Below are positions 1 through 11,446 of a stretch of 64,000 nucleotides of DNA, one piece after another. Positions within the stretch are counted from its first letter, which is position 1; each line of letters starts with the position of its first letter. The notes under the pieces were generated by a model. The model worked only from the letters and a program-made list of their open reading frames with translations. It searched no databases and had not been told where the DNA came from. The DNA is from Marasmius tenuissimus (Eukaryota > Basidiomycota > Agaricomycetes > Agaricales > Marasmiaceae), in the NCBI GenBank assembly GCA_029532415.1, contig JAQOTA010000052.1, positions 1,302,001-1,366,000 on the forward strand, read 5' to 3'. The translations under genes and the position numbers were made by a program.

Positions 1-3000
1 GAAGTGGGGACCAGTAATCAGAGGTACCGGGGATGAACGTGGCTGAATTGTCATCCTGATCGTACAAGTACCCCGCCGGCGCATTGAAAAGGGCCTTTAC
101 ATCCGGAGAAGAGCTGGCAAGGCGCAATCTGCGGTCAGGGTCATGCATGGGGCGACCAAAGTCGGCAGATTCTGTGTAATCGTTAGTACGCTGACATGAC
201 AAGGACAGTCATGAATTGACAAACCATGATGAGTTTTAGCCGTCGAAAGAAGCTTGCTATCGAAGTGAGGGAATGCCTCAGCGAACGAGTCACCCCGTTT
301 GTGGGTGTGAGAAGTCGGAGAAGGAAAGACGCGGATGTTGTGGTTGATGAGGAATTGTTCGAGCATCTCCCTAGCGGTGATGAGGAAGTCGCTATTGCTG
401 CGCTGGCATCGGAACTTGAACGAATAATCAGTAAGACTGTCACCCCCAAGAGAACCATTCGAGACGGTGGGTGTGTGGAAGTTGGGTGATATCGAGACTT
501 GCAGCTCTCTCTTGACACGTTCGACCAAGCTAGTGAAATCGGCAGACGAGCAAACACGGTTGATTTCGGCATTTCCAGCACGGGGAACCGCCATGTCAGC
601 CTCAAAGGGAACATGATCCTGAACAACATGTCAGAAACGAATTTGAGCCGAAGAAAGCTCCGTATGACCCACCAGAAGCATGGCAGCAGCGATCTGAACC
701 TGACTTTCCGGTCCATAAATTGTTACGACGTCCGAGGCCGTTTCCTTGTCAGGGAAGCGGACACTGGAGTTGGTTTTCGTTTCGATATCACGAATGAAAA
801 TACTCTTCTCGCCCAAAAGGGTACGGTGATAGCGACGAGGGATAGACACGGTCTCGTTGACGAAGTCCTTGTCCTGCATCCGAGTCAGTCAACCAACATG
901 AGAATAATAGGAGGAATGCTCTTACCTTCGGGTTGACCAGGTCCATGACTGATTGCTTGAGATTCTCCAAGTTCATAGCATTCTTGGCCGGAGTTCGAGC
1001 AACAACATTGTCATCGTTGTCGTTGTAACCGCCCAGCGCAGCAAATTCCTCTGCATTCGAGAACTTGACATAGACCCCATACTTCTTCATGATTCGTTGA
1101 ATGCTCCTTCCACCAACCCCGATGATACGCTTGTGATATGTTTCAGGCACATGGAACGATATTTCAGCTGGCAACTCTTCTTGCAACAGAGTCAGGCCGT
1201 GCAAAACCGAATTGTCTGGTCCTGCGATGTCGATGAGGAAGTTGTGGTCGTTGAAGGTTTCAAACTTGATCTTGACATTGGTGGTCTGCATGATCTTGTT
1301 GATTTTCCCGTTCTTCTTCCCGCTGATGAATTCCCGGTGTTCGTTTGAAAGCTCGATCTGGAACCGAATCTCATGATGGAAGGCCTACAAATGGAGGGTA
1401 AATCTCCGTGTTTTGATTCACAAGCGCAGCCATGCCTACCTTGATGATATCAAGGTCCATGATCATGGTGACGGCTGCCCGTACTTCGTGCTCCAGGCCG
1501 TGAAGCTCAAAGCACATGCTTTTGAAGACAACTTCTGCACCCGTGGAGATAGAAATTTGCTTTATGAGGGTCGATACTTGGCTGACGTTAAGGTTAGCCG
1601 GAGGCAATAATGCGTTGAACTGCACGGGGAGTAGCCAGAATGATCCCACATAATAATTGCAAGCCTACAATAAGAAAAATTAACGTCAGTGGCTGTCCAA
1701 CTAGACATTACATCTCACGTACGAGCTGCATTATGGAACGAATCGTACGTTGGATGTTGACACGATGATCCCCAAATACGGTGATCAAGCTTGTCGAACT
1801 TCCAAGTGGGGGGAACTGGATGAAGGTGGCGTTGTCGTTCATGATACCCTTTAGGTCTTCCGCCCGATCCGTGACCATCCAATCTAGCTTGCGTGGTAGG
1901 ATAGCGGTGTCTCTTGATATGACGGCTTTGCTCTGTATTGTTGGCAGTGAGTAAGGAAGTTGGAGGGAACGTATGTTCCGGTAAACTTACCTTGGTGGCG
2001 GAGACCTGATACAACATATCCCTGGCTCTCTGAACTCCAAAGAATTCACCCGTGATCCAGATGGCACCAGTGTTCCTTGCAATAGCATTGGGGGACGCAA
2101 GGACATCGGGTCCGACGAGTCCTTGCAACGGCGAAGGGAGGTAGATGTTGGTGGCAGTCTCCTCCTGAATAGTCTGTAGGACGCTACGTTTCCTGCCTGC
2201 AATGATAGTATGGAGTTTATAATCGATTTCACACATTTCGGAATGGAGCCCGCTCTGGATTGGATGTTAGGAGGGCTGTGGAAGGAACTGAGACCAAACG
2301 GAAACTCACGAGCTCATCCAGCATGACCAGCAGCCGGACTCTAGCCAGGTCTACAGAATCGCCGGGCCCGGTGACGACCAGTTCACATATCCGCTCCGTC
2401 TCGAGGCCTGACCAACCTGCACTGCTACTAATCCCGTCTGGAGGGGTGCGAGTTGAGAGGGACTGGGGACTATTGACCACGGCGATATGGGCCAACGTCT
2501 GGGAGGCAATATCGTCGAGCCGTCGCCTGACCTCTGGCTTGAGCGCAGGCTTGGAAGAAGGAGAGTCGAGGATCTCAGAACGCGTAACTTTGATAGCAGA
2601 GCGATGCTTTGGAAAATACGTCAGTCAACGAACGGCAGAAGACTAAAGTAAAAAAACGCTAGTGCAACGTACCTGAACGGGACACTCCTTGAGAATCATA
2701 CCCCTCGCCGCCATGACTTGCTGATAGGCCCCGGTGAGATGGAAATTCCATCCCTGATCGGAAAGGAACGAGGAAATATGACAGCCATGAAGAGACATGG
2801 CCATCATGGTGAGCTTGGAGACCTGGTCAGCGCTCTCTGGAGCCGAATCGTCTTGAGAAAGAACGCCATTATTCAACTGAGGTTGGAGGTTATTGTAGGA
2901 AGGGTCGTTGGGAGAAGACCTGAGCTCGCTGGAACCGACAAAATCGAGAGAAGCGGAAGAAGAATTGGAATGTCGCGACCTGCGTGGATAAGTGAAAGAA

Positions 3001-3017
3001 GTGGTGTAGACATCCAT
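1..3017 (-). CDS. Multi-KH-domain RNA-binding protein (3' end beyond the window)
   Basis: At least two clear KH modules are visible. One (around 990-1180) contains the GxxG-type loop in IIGVGGRSIQRIMKKYG. A second (around 640-860) begins TVSIPRRYHRTLLGEKS. A more divergent one (around 2000-2240) contains IIAGRKRSVLQTIQEET. KH domains bind single-stranded RNA, and repeated KH domains are known in Bicaudal-C/vigilin-like proteins, so a cytoplasmic mRNA-binding role is likely but inferred. The first in-frame ATG is at 3017 (MDVYTTSF); the frame is open further upstream but has no ATG. The N-terminus is serine-rich. About eight exons can be joined, and the reading frame is still open at base 1, so the C-terminus is missing. 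It is divergent from URB2 across about 350 bp. Confidence 0.8.
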
Positions 3018-3368
3018 GAGGGAAAGACCGAGAAGAGGATAGCGGTGAGTTGTTGGCACTGAGAGCGGGTATTGTGGATAATAGGAGGGTATCGACACAA
3101 AATGGTATCAATGTCGATGTCGTCGAAGTGGGCGGTGAAAAGGAGACAACAAATCGAGTTTACTTAGAAATCGAGGATATAAAAGCTGAAGCGCTGAGGA
3201 TAGAGTATAGGAGCAAAAAGAAACAAAATCCAAAAAAGTCTCACCCGCCCGCTGGCTGGCCCACTGACTGGAAGAGAAAAAGCAACAAATTCAGATTCAG
3301 AGTGACGGTGAGGACGCGGCGACGACGGCGAGCAAATTTTCACACGCGCGGGCCTCCCTCACTGGACA
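3018..3368. promoter_or_regulatory. Divergent intergenic region between the KH gene and URB2
   Basis: This 351-bp stretch separates two start codons that point away from each other, so it must hold both promoters. It contains a purine-rich patch and a GC-rich block with repeated cgacg units near 3315-3330. I see no convincing TATA box or RNA gene. Confidence 0.5.
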
Positions 3369-6300
3369 ATGTCCTCTCAGCTCGTTCGAGCACTCAAATC
3401 GAACCCAGACGACCCCCAGAACATTCAGCTAGCACGCGAGGCATGGGACGACAAGGCTTTCTATGCCCCCAGGAAGGGAGAGGCCATCGCAGACTGGATT
3501 CTGACGCGTTTTTCAAGGGGTCCTCGTACGCTACAAGTCCTCCTTGATCCTCAATATTGGACCTTGCTACTCGATGTGGTCACTCCTGGCGACGCAGAAA
3601 TGTGGACTGGCCCTCTATTCAGCCGCGTATCGATGGCACCTATCGTTGTTGCCTACTTGAAGGAACTCGTCCACCACGATCCATCGCAGACCTCGCCCGT
3701 TTTTCAGAAATGCATAGAGATCATCTGGCCTCTCGCCGTCCCGAAAATAACGGTGGAACAGCTTCTTGATTGTTTCGGTGCATTGCTTCGGTTTCTAGGA
3801 AGCAAGGAGTCGAATGAACACATTCTCACCGCTGGGAGATACATTGTGACATCCTACCGGCGCTCTCTTCTCGTTACTGCACTCAAAAAGAAGGTATGTA
3901 CATGAAAATTGTGAACTCATGCAGCACTCTTGACCGTCTCCTAGATATGCACTCTCTTCATACAAGAACACCTCTCCGACTGGACCACTGTCGTTTCACA
4001 GACACCCACGGAACTTCACTCCGCGATTAGATCAGGTGGCTTGGAGTCACTATTCAATCTCGACGCACTACGCGACAGCAAACTCGAGCAGAACCTCTTC
4101 GACCAGCTTGCCACCTTTACGTCCGAGTCTGTCATCCCCGCGTTGCCCATGATCTTCACTGCGTATATTCAAACAGCTCGGAAGTATCGCGGGGCTTTGT
4201 TTGGTCAAAGCGCAAATCGGGATTCCATGGAGGATTTCTGCGCAGCCGGATTCCGATTCTTTTCCTCTTGCCAGACGATTTTGAGTAAATCAAACTCACG
4301 AGTCGCGGTATGGGCATGCCGGGCGTCTCTGCTAGACGTCGTCAATCAGGAGAACCTTTTAAGCAGTGGTAGCTCTCCTGAGCACAGTGCTCTATTACGA
4401 GGTGTCATTGGTTCTGCTCTGGCAGAATTGATCTCCAGTGAAAAGGGTATAGTTAGTCCATCCGCCTTCGCACTGCCAAGCTCACAGCTCCATTCCAGAT
4501 ACCCAAAGAACGCTAGTGCAGTCAATCATGGAAAGCTTGTCAGCCATAACTCGAATAGACTATGTGCTCATTGGACCCTTCTTGTCCAATATTATCTCAA
4601 GGCTATTACTGGTATGTATCGCATACATCCCTTGTCCATAAACCTTCGCCGACGACCTGGTGTGCATCCAGCTGCCCGCGACGACATCATCTGCACTTTC
4701 CCTATTGGATCTGATACTCGAGTACAACGTCAAAACCCGCACAGTCGACGACTACATCAGGGCGCTATTTAAAGCAATCGACTCCGACTCGGAGGAGTAT
4801 TCGGGGGACCCTGTTCGCATTCGCAGGTACCACAGCGTGGCACTGAAAAGCCCTATTCTTCATCCCACGCACCTCGGAAGCCTTTCAAAGAAAGTTCACG
4901 ATCATCTGACTCCCAACCAAATCACTCAAGTGGCGCACTTTATCGAGGACTCTACTGAGGAGCTTTGGAGTAGCTACAACGCGGAGCGAAAGGGGGAGAC
5001 CGAAAAAAAGAGACGAAAAGTAGACGAAAGCGGAGGGATCAAACCCAGTCGTTGGTCACTAGCAGCGCGTCTTTCCGTTACAGGACGGGTCGCGGTTCCA
5101 ATCCTCGCCTCATTGTCGATGGACTCCCTGCCGAGGCATTCCAAAGAAGAGCTCACTTCGCTCTTGCAGGGTTTCTTATCGGAGACGCTCTCAACAATTG
5201 TGTCCAAATCCACAAAGGCTGTGAGGTCTGCCTTACGAGATGAAGAGGGCGAAGCCGGCAGCAGTTGGGCAGACGAAGTAGTTGCTGTGGCGGCTCTCCA
5301 GATGCAGTACGCCTTGATGTTGCATAAAAATTTGGCCTGTGATGATCCCATGCCGTCCGATAAAGTGGGGTCGCTATTGGACTCGAAGAAGGACGTCACA
5401 CCCGATTTCAAGCTGGAATTGGTGAGTCTCGTCTTGTACGAAGAGATTTGTGGCTGATACAGACGGATAGCTCCGACGGCTGTTGCGAGATTATGAGACG
5501 TCGCAATCGACCAATATCCACAATGTTCTGGACTCGGTCCTCGGGCTGCTCAAGGAGGCTTCCTCCATAGATTTGAATCGGCTGGCCTTGTTCCACATGC
5601 TGATTCAACGGTGGCTCCCTATCATTGAGTATGTGCGCCTCCTCGTCCTTTTGGCTGTATGCTAATTCTGCCTCAGTGCTTGCGCGTCTGAAGATGGTCT
5701 AGAGACATTTATATCCACCCTTTTAGATGCTCGCTTTACCGTAGGAAGGAAGGAGGACAGTGCGCCGGGGATACTTGTCTCCCAGTGCTTAGCCTCTGCT
5801 GAGTTTTGGGAACTCGCAAATATGCGACGTGCGTACAATATATGCTCTCCCCTCATTGCCGACCTAATACATGCCGAAAGGTGTCTTCCTTACTCTGCTG
5901 GACAATCGGACGGCCCAATGTAATAATGAACAGAATATTGACCAGGACGACTATGTGCGACTGATGGCCGTATTTGACGCGCTTCTCCTGGTTCCGATCG
6001 ACTACCTTTCCAGGAACGTGAAAGTCGAGCTTATTCGTCGAGCGTTGCGCCTAGATACTGCTCTCTGGTCGCAGGACGGCCTGACCGAGCTCACTACGTA
6101 CCGATGGCTTCATAGCTTACGCGTGCTTGTCAACCGTCTCTTGATTGACGTTGGTCCTAACGAACAGCCGGTATGTGTTGCTCCACCCCAGTGTTTCTCT
6201 CACACTGAAACGTTGTTCTCCAGGGAATGTTGCAGGCATTACAACACTTGCAGAAGCCTCGAGTTACATCATCGATTACTGAAGAGTTGTTGTCAGCGAC

Positions 6301-8144
6301 TCTGGGTCTTGCAGAGACGTGTATGATGTGAGTCCTTTGATTTTTCGCCAGAAAGTCCGCCTTTGTCGCTCTGGGGATACTAATCACGTACATAGAACAT
6401 TGCTCAAGAACTCTCACCGAAATTCCGTCGACTCGGAGTCGCTTATCCGCTCTTACTCAGTTGACCTTCTCGATGGTTCTTTCAAGATCCGCGCAAGCGG
6501 TTTTGAACGTCTTGTCGTGATCTTGGACACGCATTACAATGCCCATGAGTAGGTCGCGTCGTTCATGACGCATCCCATTAGTATGCTCACCACCCTGTAG
6601 TTTCCCACAAAGCATCACCAATGCGATCACAGGGCTATTCAACGACCTACGCGGCTCTTTGACGCCACGATTGCCTATCTTCAGCGAGAACCTCCTCAGC
6701 AATGAAGTGATTGATCAAATCGCGTACTTGAAGGTTTGGCGCCATGTCCTGATGCTGGGGCGGTGGCTTGGTATGAAGGGTAAGTTCAAACAGTTGTGCG
6801 ACCCTGGGTTATCTCATACCTGCTTCACTAGAATCGGATGTCCCTCTCGTTAGTTCACGTCTATGTGCCGCTCTTGCAAGCGCCCCTCTGCCGACCGCGT
6901 CGGTCAAACTGTGGACGGACTTATGTAGTGCCATCTTCGATTTGTCAACTGAGGAAACAAGATGGTGCTTGGATCACGATCGTCGCCTGGGTCATCTGGA
7001 GTTGACGTTGGCGACGTACGTGGTGTTTGGTCGGAAAATCGATGCTTCCCTTCCCTCGGAGGATTCTGGCGGTATCCTCGAGGAAATGGAAGGTGGTCTG
7101 ACGTCCTTCCTTCGTGATACCTCTGTGGACGTGTACCAACACGCCCTGGACTTGGTCTCAGCCACGTTAAGCAGAAGTCACGAAAGGGATCAATTATTCG
7201 CTATAAACCTCGCGGCCGCACTTTTGCGGGACCCACCCAAAAGTGCGTTGTTCTCTTCCATATGCACAGACGACTTGCCTCACTGAGTTCTTGTTAGATA
7301 CGTTACATCCCACGCAAGGCTTCTTCACTGGGTGTATAAATACCTTCAACAGCCGCGACTCATTCACTGAAGGTGATCCCGTCGTACGATTAAAAATCCT
7401 TCGCTTCATCGCCCAGAGGTGTCGCGACCGTGTGAGTCCAACTAAAGCAGGGACCAAACTCAATTTGACCATCTTTATCGTTTATAGCCGGCCACACTCA
7501 GACAACTAGATCCAGGTGGTATATGGTCTCTACTCGCCAAAATGCTGAGAAGTTCCGAGGACCATGATGCAGAGACCCATACCGAGATCTTTGCCCTCAT
7601 GCTCACGATATGCGCCGCCTTGATTCGTCTGCGACGAGATCTAGTCGTGCTGAATCTTCCGCACCTTGCAGTTGTATTGCAGTTGTTACTCTTAACAATG
7701 CGTTCTCCGAGACCTAATCTGGGAGGAAAACAGACGGGAGTAGTTGCAAGTAGCCTCCCCAGATGGGTGAATATACGGCAGCCCCTTGGTGTGGACGAAG
7801 CGAAGGCTCTCGCAAGACTTCTCGAGTCCCTATCCACGAAGACGTTGGTCAGGGTTCACGCATCGTCCAACGATCCTCAAAAAGCCGAATCACTAGCGAA
7901 ACCTTTCTCGAAGCACGCTGCGTATGTTCTCAAAGCATATGTTCAAGCTTCGAACGACCCTCTCTGTGTCTTGCCTGTCGCTGTCAGAAAGGCTCTTCAG
8001 CCGGGTCTTTTTTCACTGTGTGGCATCACGAACGATTTTAGTCGGGATGCCCTGATGGCCTCGATTAGCGACACAGGGGAAAAGGCAATCCTGAAGGGGC
8101 TGTGGAAGGACTATGAAAAACAGCGATATGTTGGTAAGGGCTAG
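3369..8144 (+). CDS. URB2: Urb2/Npa2-family nucleolar 60S ribosome biogenesis protein
   Basis: This is a large, many-exon gene starting MSSQLVRALKSNPDD and ending LKGLWKDYEKQRYVGKG. The C-terminal block (about 7850-8144), with the order KHAAYVLKAYVQ, VRKALQPGLFSLC and the final YEKQRYVGKG, matches the conserved Urb2/Npa2 C-terminal domain. The rest is helical and poorly conserved, as usual for the family. In yeast, Urb2 acts with Npa1/Urb1 in early pre-60S particles in the nucleolus. Exon 1 runs 3369-3893, followed by a gtatgt donor; later exons are separated by introns of about 50-60 nt. The 3' end converges on the threonine aldolase gene with only 66 bp between them. Confidence 0.8.
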
Positions 8145-8210
8145 TACATACATACACTCTAGTGGTAATTCTATCGCAATTCTAATACATTCCGTCTCGG
8201 CCACAACACC

Positions 8211-9864
8211 TTAATGCGACCTTCTTACGTAGACATCTTTCACGACGTGACCATTCACACCGTTGCTAACAGGCTTCACGAAGCCTGCATCCTTCTTTTC
8301 TTTGGCAATTTGGGCCAGAAGAGCGACAAAATCGTCAACGGCTTCTTCGGATGTCTGAACGTGAACAACCAGTCGCGAACCACCGAGGTGTATCGGGTCG
8401 GGGAGTTCCTTAGCCCTCGTTGCGATCTCGTCGTAGTCTGTACCAATGCTGTGAGCATCGTAGAACACCTGTTGGAAGGAGTGAGATTGATAGGTCAAGA
8501 AGGAGGTGAACACTGTACCATGCAGGTTTCTGCTCTGCTGGTGATGTCCACACCGATTGCCTCCAGTCCTTGCTCAAGCTTCCTCGTAAGTGCATGGACG
8601 CGGGGTAGCAACGGGAAATTATAGGTCAGAGCATAGGCAGCTGACCCGGATAGGATGCCCGTCTGACGCATGCCACCCCCAAACAGTTTGCGAAGTCGGC
8701 GAGCTCTTTTGATGAAATCCTTAGTTCCGACGAGGCATGATCCAATAGGTGCACCTATTCATGGTTCTCATGTGAATCGTTGGAGCTAGTGATGGGAGAA
8801 AAATATTACCTAGGCCTTTGCTGAAACACAAGCTGACTGAATCGAAGGGTCGGCAGAGCTCTTCAAGGGGAGTGCCAGTCTCTGCGGCGACATGCCAGAG
8901 CCTTGCACCGTCCAAGTGCATCTTCACATTTTGAGAGCGAGCATAGTCCGAGATAGCGACAATTTCCTCTTGTGGGAAGATCGTTCCATTGAGGGTGTTC
9001 TCGAGGGACACGATCGCGGTTTCGGCACTGGATAAAACGATAAGGACGAGGGTCGCCGTGAAGATGATAACACTGCTTACAAGTGAACGTCTCCCCCGAG
9101 TATCATGTTGGCCTTTATATCTTCCAGAGTGAGATGATGACCTGGGCCACGGCTTATCAGCCTGGACAACGGTTCGACGCGAGGGAGCTGCTTACCATTG
9201 GTGGGAATGACGGGCGTCACCGCAGCGCCAGAGTGGAATCCAGTACCACCGGCTTCGTACCTAGAGGAGGTGTATTACTCTGAGTGAACGGGTGTACACG
9301 GAGTTGCGGGGAAGCCAATCCCGTACTTGTAAATGTGTGCCCTGTGGTCGCATAGGACTGAATAAGGAGGTTGGTTGAGATGAGCACGTAAGGCGATCTG
9401 GTTAGACGCAGTTCCGGATGGCATGAATAAGCCAGCCTCCTTTCCGGTAATCTTTGCAACATGGGCCTCCAGTGCGCTGGGTAATACGAGTCAACCGTCG
9501 GATCAATGGGACGGATCTTAAAACACGAACTTAGTGGTGGGCTCGTGGTAAACATCGTCCCCCAAGGACGCCAGCGTCGCGTACGCGTACATTTCCTTCG
9601 TAGGAACTTCGAGAAAGGTGTAGAGTTAGAGTAGTCCTCAAAGAACAAGGGACGTGTAAGGACCTGTTATGGTGTCGGCTGGTCCGTACGTAGATTAGCG
9701 ATCGAAGGAGATACTGGTAGACCGTGGAATGACTCACAAATGAACGTTCTGGCAATTTGCTTCCTGGTAACTTCATTATCGAAGGCTGGTCGGGTTTCTG
9801 CAAGAACGTCGAACTTGACCAGGTTCGAGACGTTGGTCCTGGCTTTCTCGATAGAAGATGACAT
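8211..9864 (-). CDS. GLY1: Low-specificity L-threonine aldolase
   Basis: This PLP enzyme cleaves L-threonine to glycine and acetaldehyde. Family blocks appear in order: DTITVPTKEM (split by introns), GDDVYHEPTT, LEAHVAKITGKEAGLFMPSG, GGTGFHSGAAVTPVIP, NGTIFPQEEI, KMHLDGARLWH, and FDSVSLCFSKGLG with the PLP-binding lysine. The end region reads LPDPIHLGGSRLVVH. The start at 9864 (MSSSIEKART) is the first ATG that joins to the conserved N-terminus; an open frame reaching 10014 upstream is probably leader. About seven short introns are needed, for example between HIYK and YEAGG and between AETCM and VFYDAH. It is convergent with URB2 and divergent from the next gene. Confidence 0.9.
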
Positions 9865-10320
9865 GGTCCGGGGGTGGGAGACTTGGTGAACAACCTGATG
9901 CTGAGAGGGTGCTCGTTGGTCTTCGACTCGAACTGGTTCCTTAAATCCTTTTTTCGCCAAACTCGGAGTCAAGATCTCCCACCCGGACACGGAGTAGGGG
10001 ACCCATATTTCCATCTACCTAAAATAGCGATTTTGTCGAAACCAAAAATAAGAAATTACCTTGCATAGTAAGTCAATGTGCTAAATTTCACCCAAAAGAT
10101 ACAGTTTCGTCCGCAAAAGGGGGTTAGATATGAGGGATAATCAGTGTCCTACGGTGATCGCGCTATGCGATGTGTGACTTACATAATCCAACACGCTCTT
10201 CACCGTCGTCGACTTGCGCCGTGTGGTAGACCATCCCCAAGGTTCTCTTGCCGCAACCCGACTCCCCTCAGGTTTCTCTCTCTCATATTTCAATTTCTTT
10301 TCGGGTTGTCTTCATCAGGA
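9865..10320. promoter_or_regulatory. Divergent intergenic region
   Basis: These 456 bp lie between the start codons of the threonine aldolase gene (minus) and the small zinc-binding protein gene (plus). The stretch contains a pyrimidine-rich tract close to the downstream start (ctctctcatatttcaatttc, 10278-10297), typical of a fungal core promoter. I see no gene in it. Confidence 0.45.
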
Positions 10321-10726
10321 ATGGGAAACGTACGGTCGGATCTATATCTGGTGCTTCGACTGGTCTTTTAGACTCTTTTTAGGGAGCCAAAGCAGCACAG
10401 AAACGTGAACGCAACGTCGAAAAGGGTGCCAAGGGAGGGAAGAGCCAATCAAAATCGAACGAGGCGGCGAAGAGCATTGTCTGTGCCACTTGCAAGCAGG
10501 CCTTTGTGAGTCTCGTTCCTTTGGGAAACGACGATCTGCCAGAGCTAACCTGCTCGTGCTGTAAAATTTCAGTTCGTTACCACCCGCCAGCCTGCGTGAG
10601 TTCCATGAATCTTTCGACGGGAGACTTGGACATGACCATCGCAATCCCAATCTCAGACTTGAACAGCACTCGCAAGACCGACACAACAAAACTTTGGCTG
10701 AGTGCTTCCCCGACTTCAAAGCCTAA
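10321..10726 (+). CDS. Small zinc-binding protein, At2g23090/ZNF706-like
   Basis: Four exons (10321-10329, 10383-10505, 10573-10595, 10657-10726) give a 74-residue protein. It starts MGNGAKAAQKRERN, a basic 4F5/SERF-like head, and continues SIVCATCKQAF...LEQHSQDRHNKTLAECFP. The CxxC plus HxxxxxH pattern (CATC and HSQDRH) fits one C2H2-like zinc site, as in the small conserved family that includes plant At2g23090 and animal ZNF706. The first exon encodes only MGN. Function is poorly known in the family. The gene is compact, with three introns in 406 bp. Confidence comes from the motif order and the clean frame. Confidence 0.8.
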
Positions 10727-10920
10727 AGTCTACCTCATCACCTTCTGTCGCACATATGCCATGCCTTTCAGACTGTCGGTATATCCGTTGCTAGTCGTTG
10801 GTCGTCGAGGAGAGGTAGATTAGCGTCGTCAATACATGGTGTCATGTCCAATGAAAAGTTGCATTAAGAGCCAACAAATTATGCTCTGGATCCATACCAT
10901 ACACTCTATAGAAAACTCCC

Positions 10921-11329
10921 TCACAGGAAACTGCCTCCAGCGTTACCGCCTGCTGCTGCTGCCCCTCGGCTCTGTATCTTCTCGCCGACTTTTTTCTGCA
11001 CTTCGTTGTATTTGGCGACACAACGGTCAATGCAGACCATCTCCCCCTTGGTCAATTCTGCGTCCTGATATCGTTGGCTTATGCATTTGCTATGACATGA
11101 CCTATATCTGCCAGTGAGAAAGCCGGTTCTCTTCTCAAAGAAGAAACGGAGGGAACTGACGAGACCATGCGGTTGAAAAAGTCGGTCACGGTGTCGAGCC
11201 TGCGTGGCGGTTTAGATGCTGGCAAATGAAATAGAGATAGTACACATACTCAGTAATTGCCATTTCAATCTTTTCATTGTTGATACCACCCGAAGGCGAA
11301 GATCTGGCACCACCACCGAGGAAGGACAT
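10921..11329 (-). CDS. TIM10: Mitochondrial intermembrane-space chaperone Tim10
   Basis: Three exons (11250-11329, 11161-11199, 10921-11101) give 99 residues starting MSFLGGGARSSP, very like the yeast Tim10 start. The small-Tim twin CX3C motif is present as CHSKC and CIDRC, the cysteines that form intramolecular disulphides after Mia40 import. The sequence LDTVTDFFNRMVSSC precedes the first pair, and VAKYNEVQKKVGEK follows the second. Small Tims form Tim9-Tim10 hexamers that escort membrane proteins to TIM22 and SAM. It is divergent from UTP4, with 117 bp between start codons. Confidence 0.92.
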
Positions 11330-11446
11330 GATAGAAGAGAGGAGAGTTGTTTGAATAAGTCACGCGTGTCCGCGAAATTTTTGTGTCGCGTTTGCCGCCT
11401 CGCTTATTTTTTGCCCATGAACTCCAAGCACTAAAATTCCTTCATC

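Noticed and set aside
9864..10014. N-terminal extension of threonine aldolase by 50 codons
   Set aside because: The extra residues do not resemble a targeting peptide, and the conserved region begins after the ATG at 9864.
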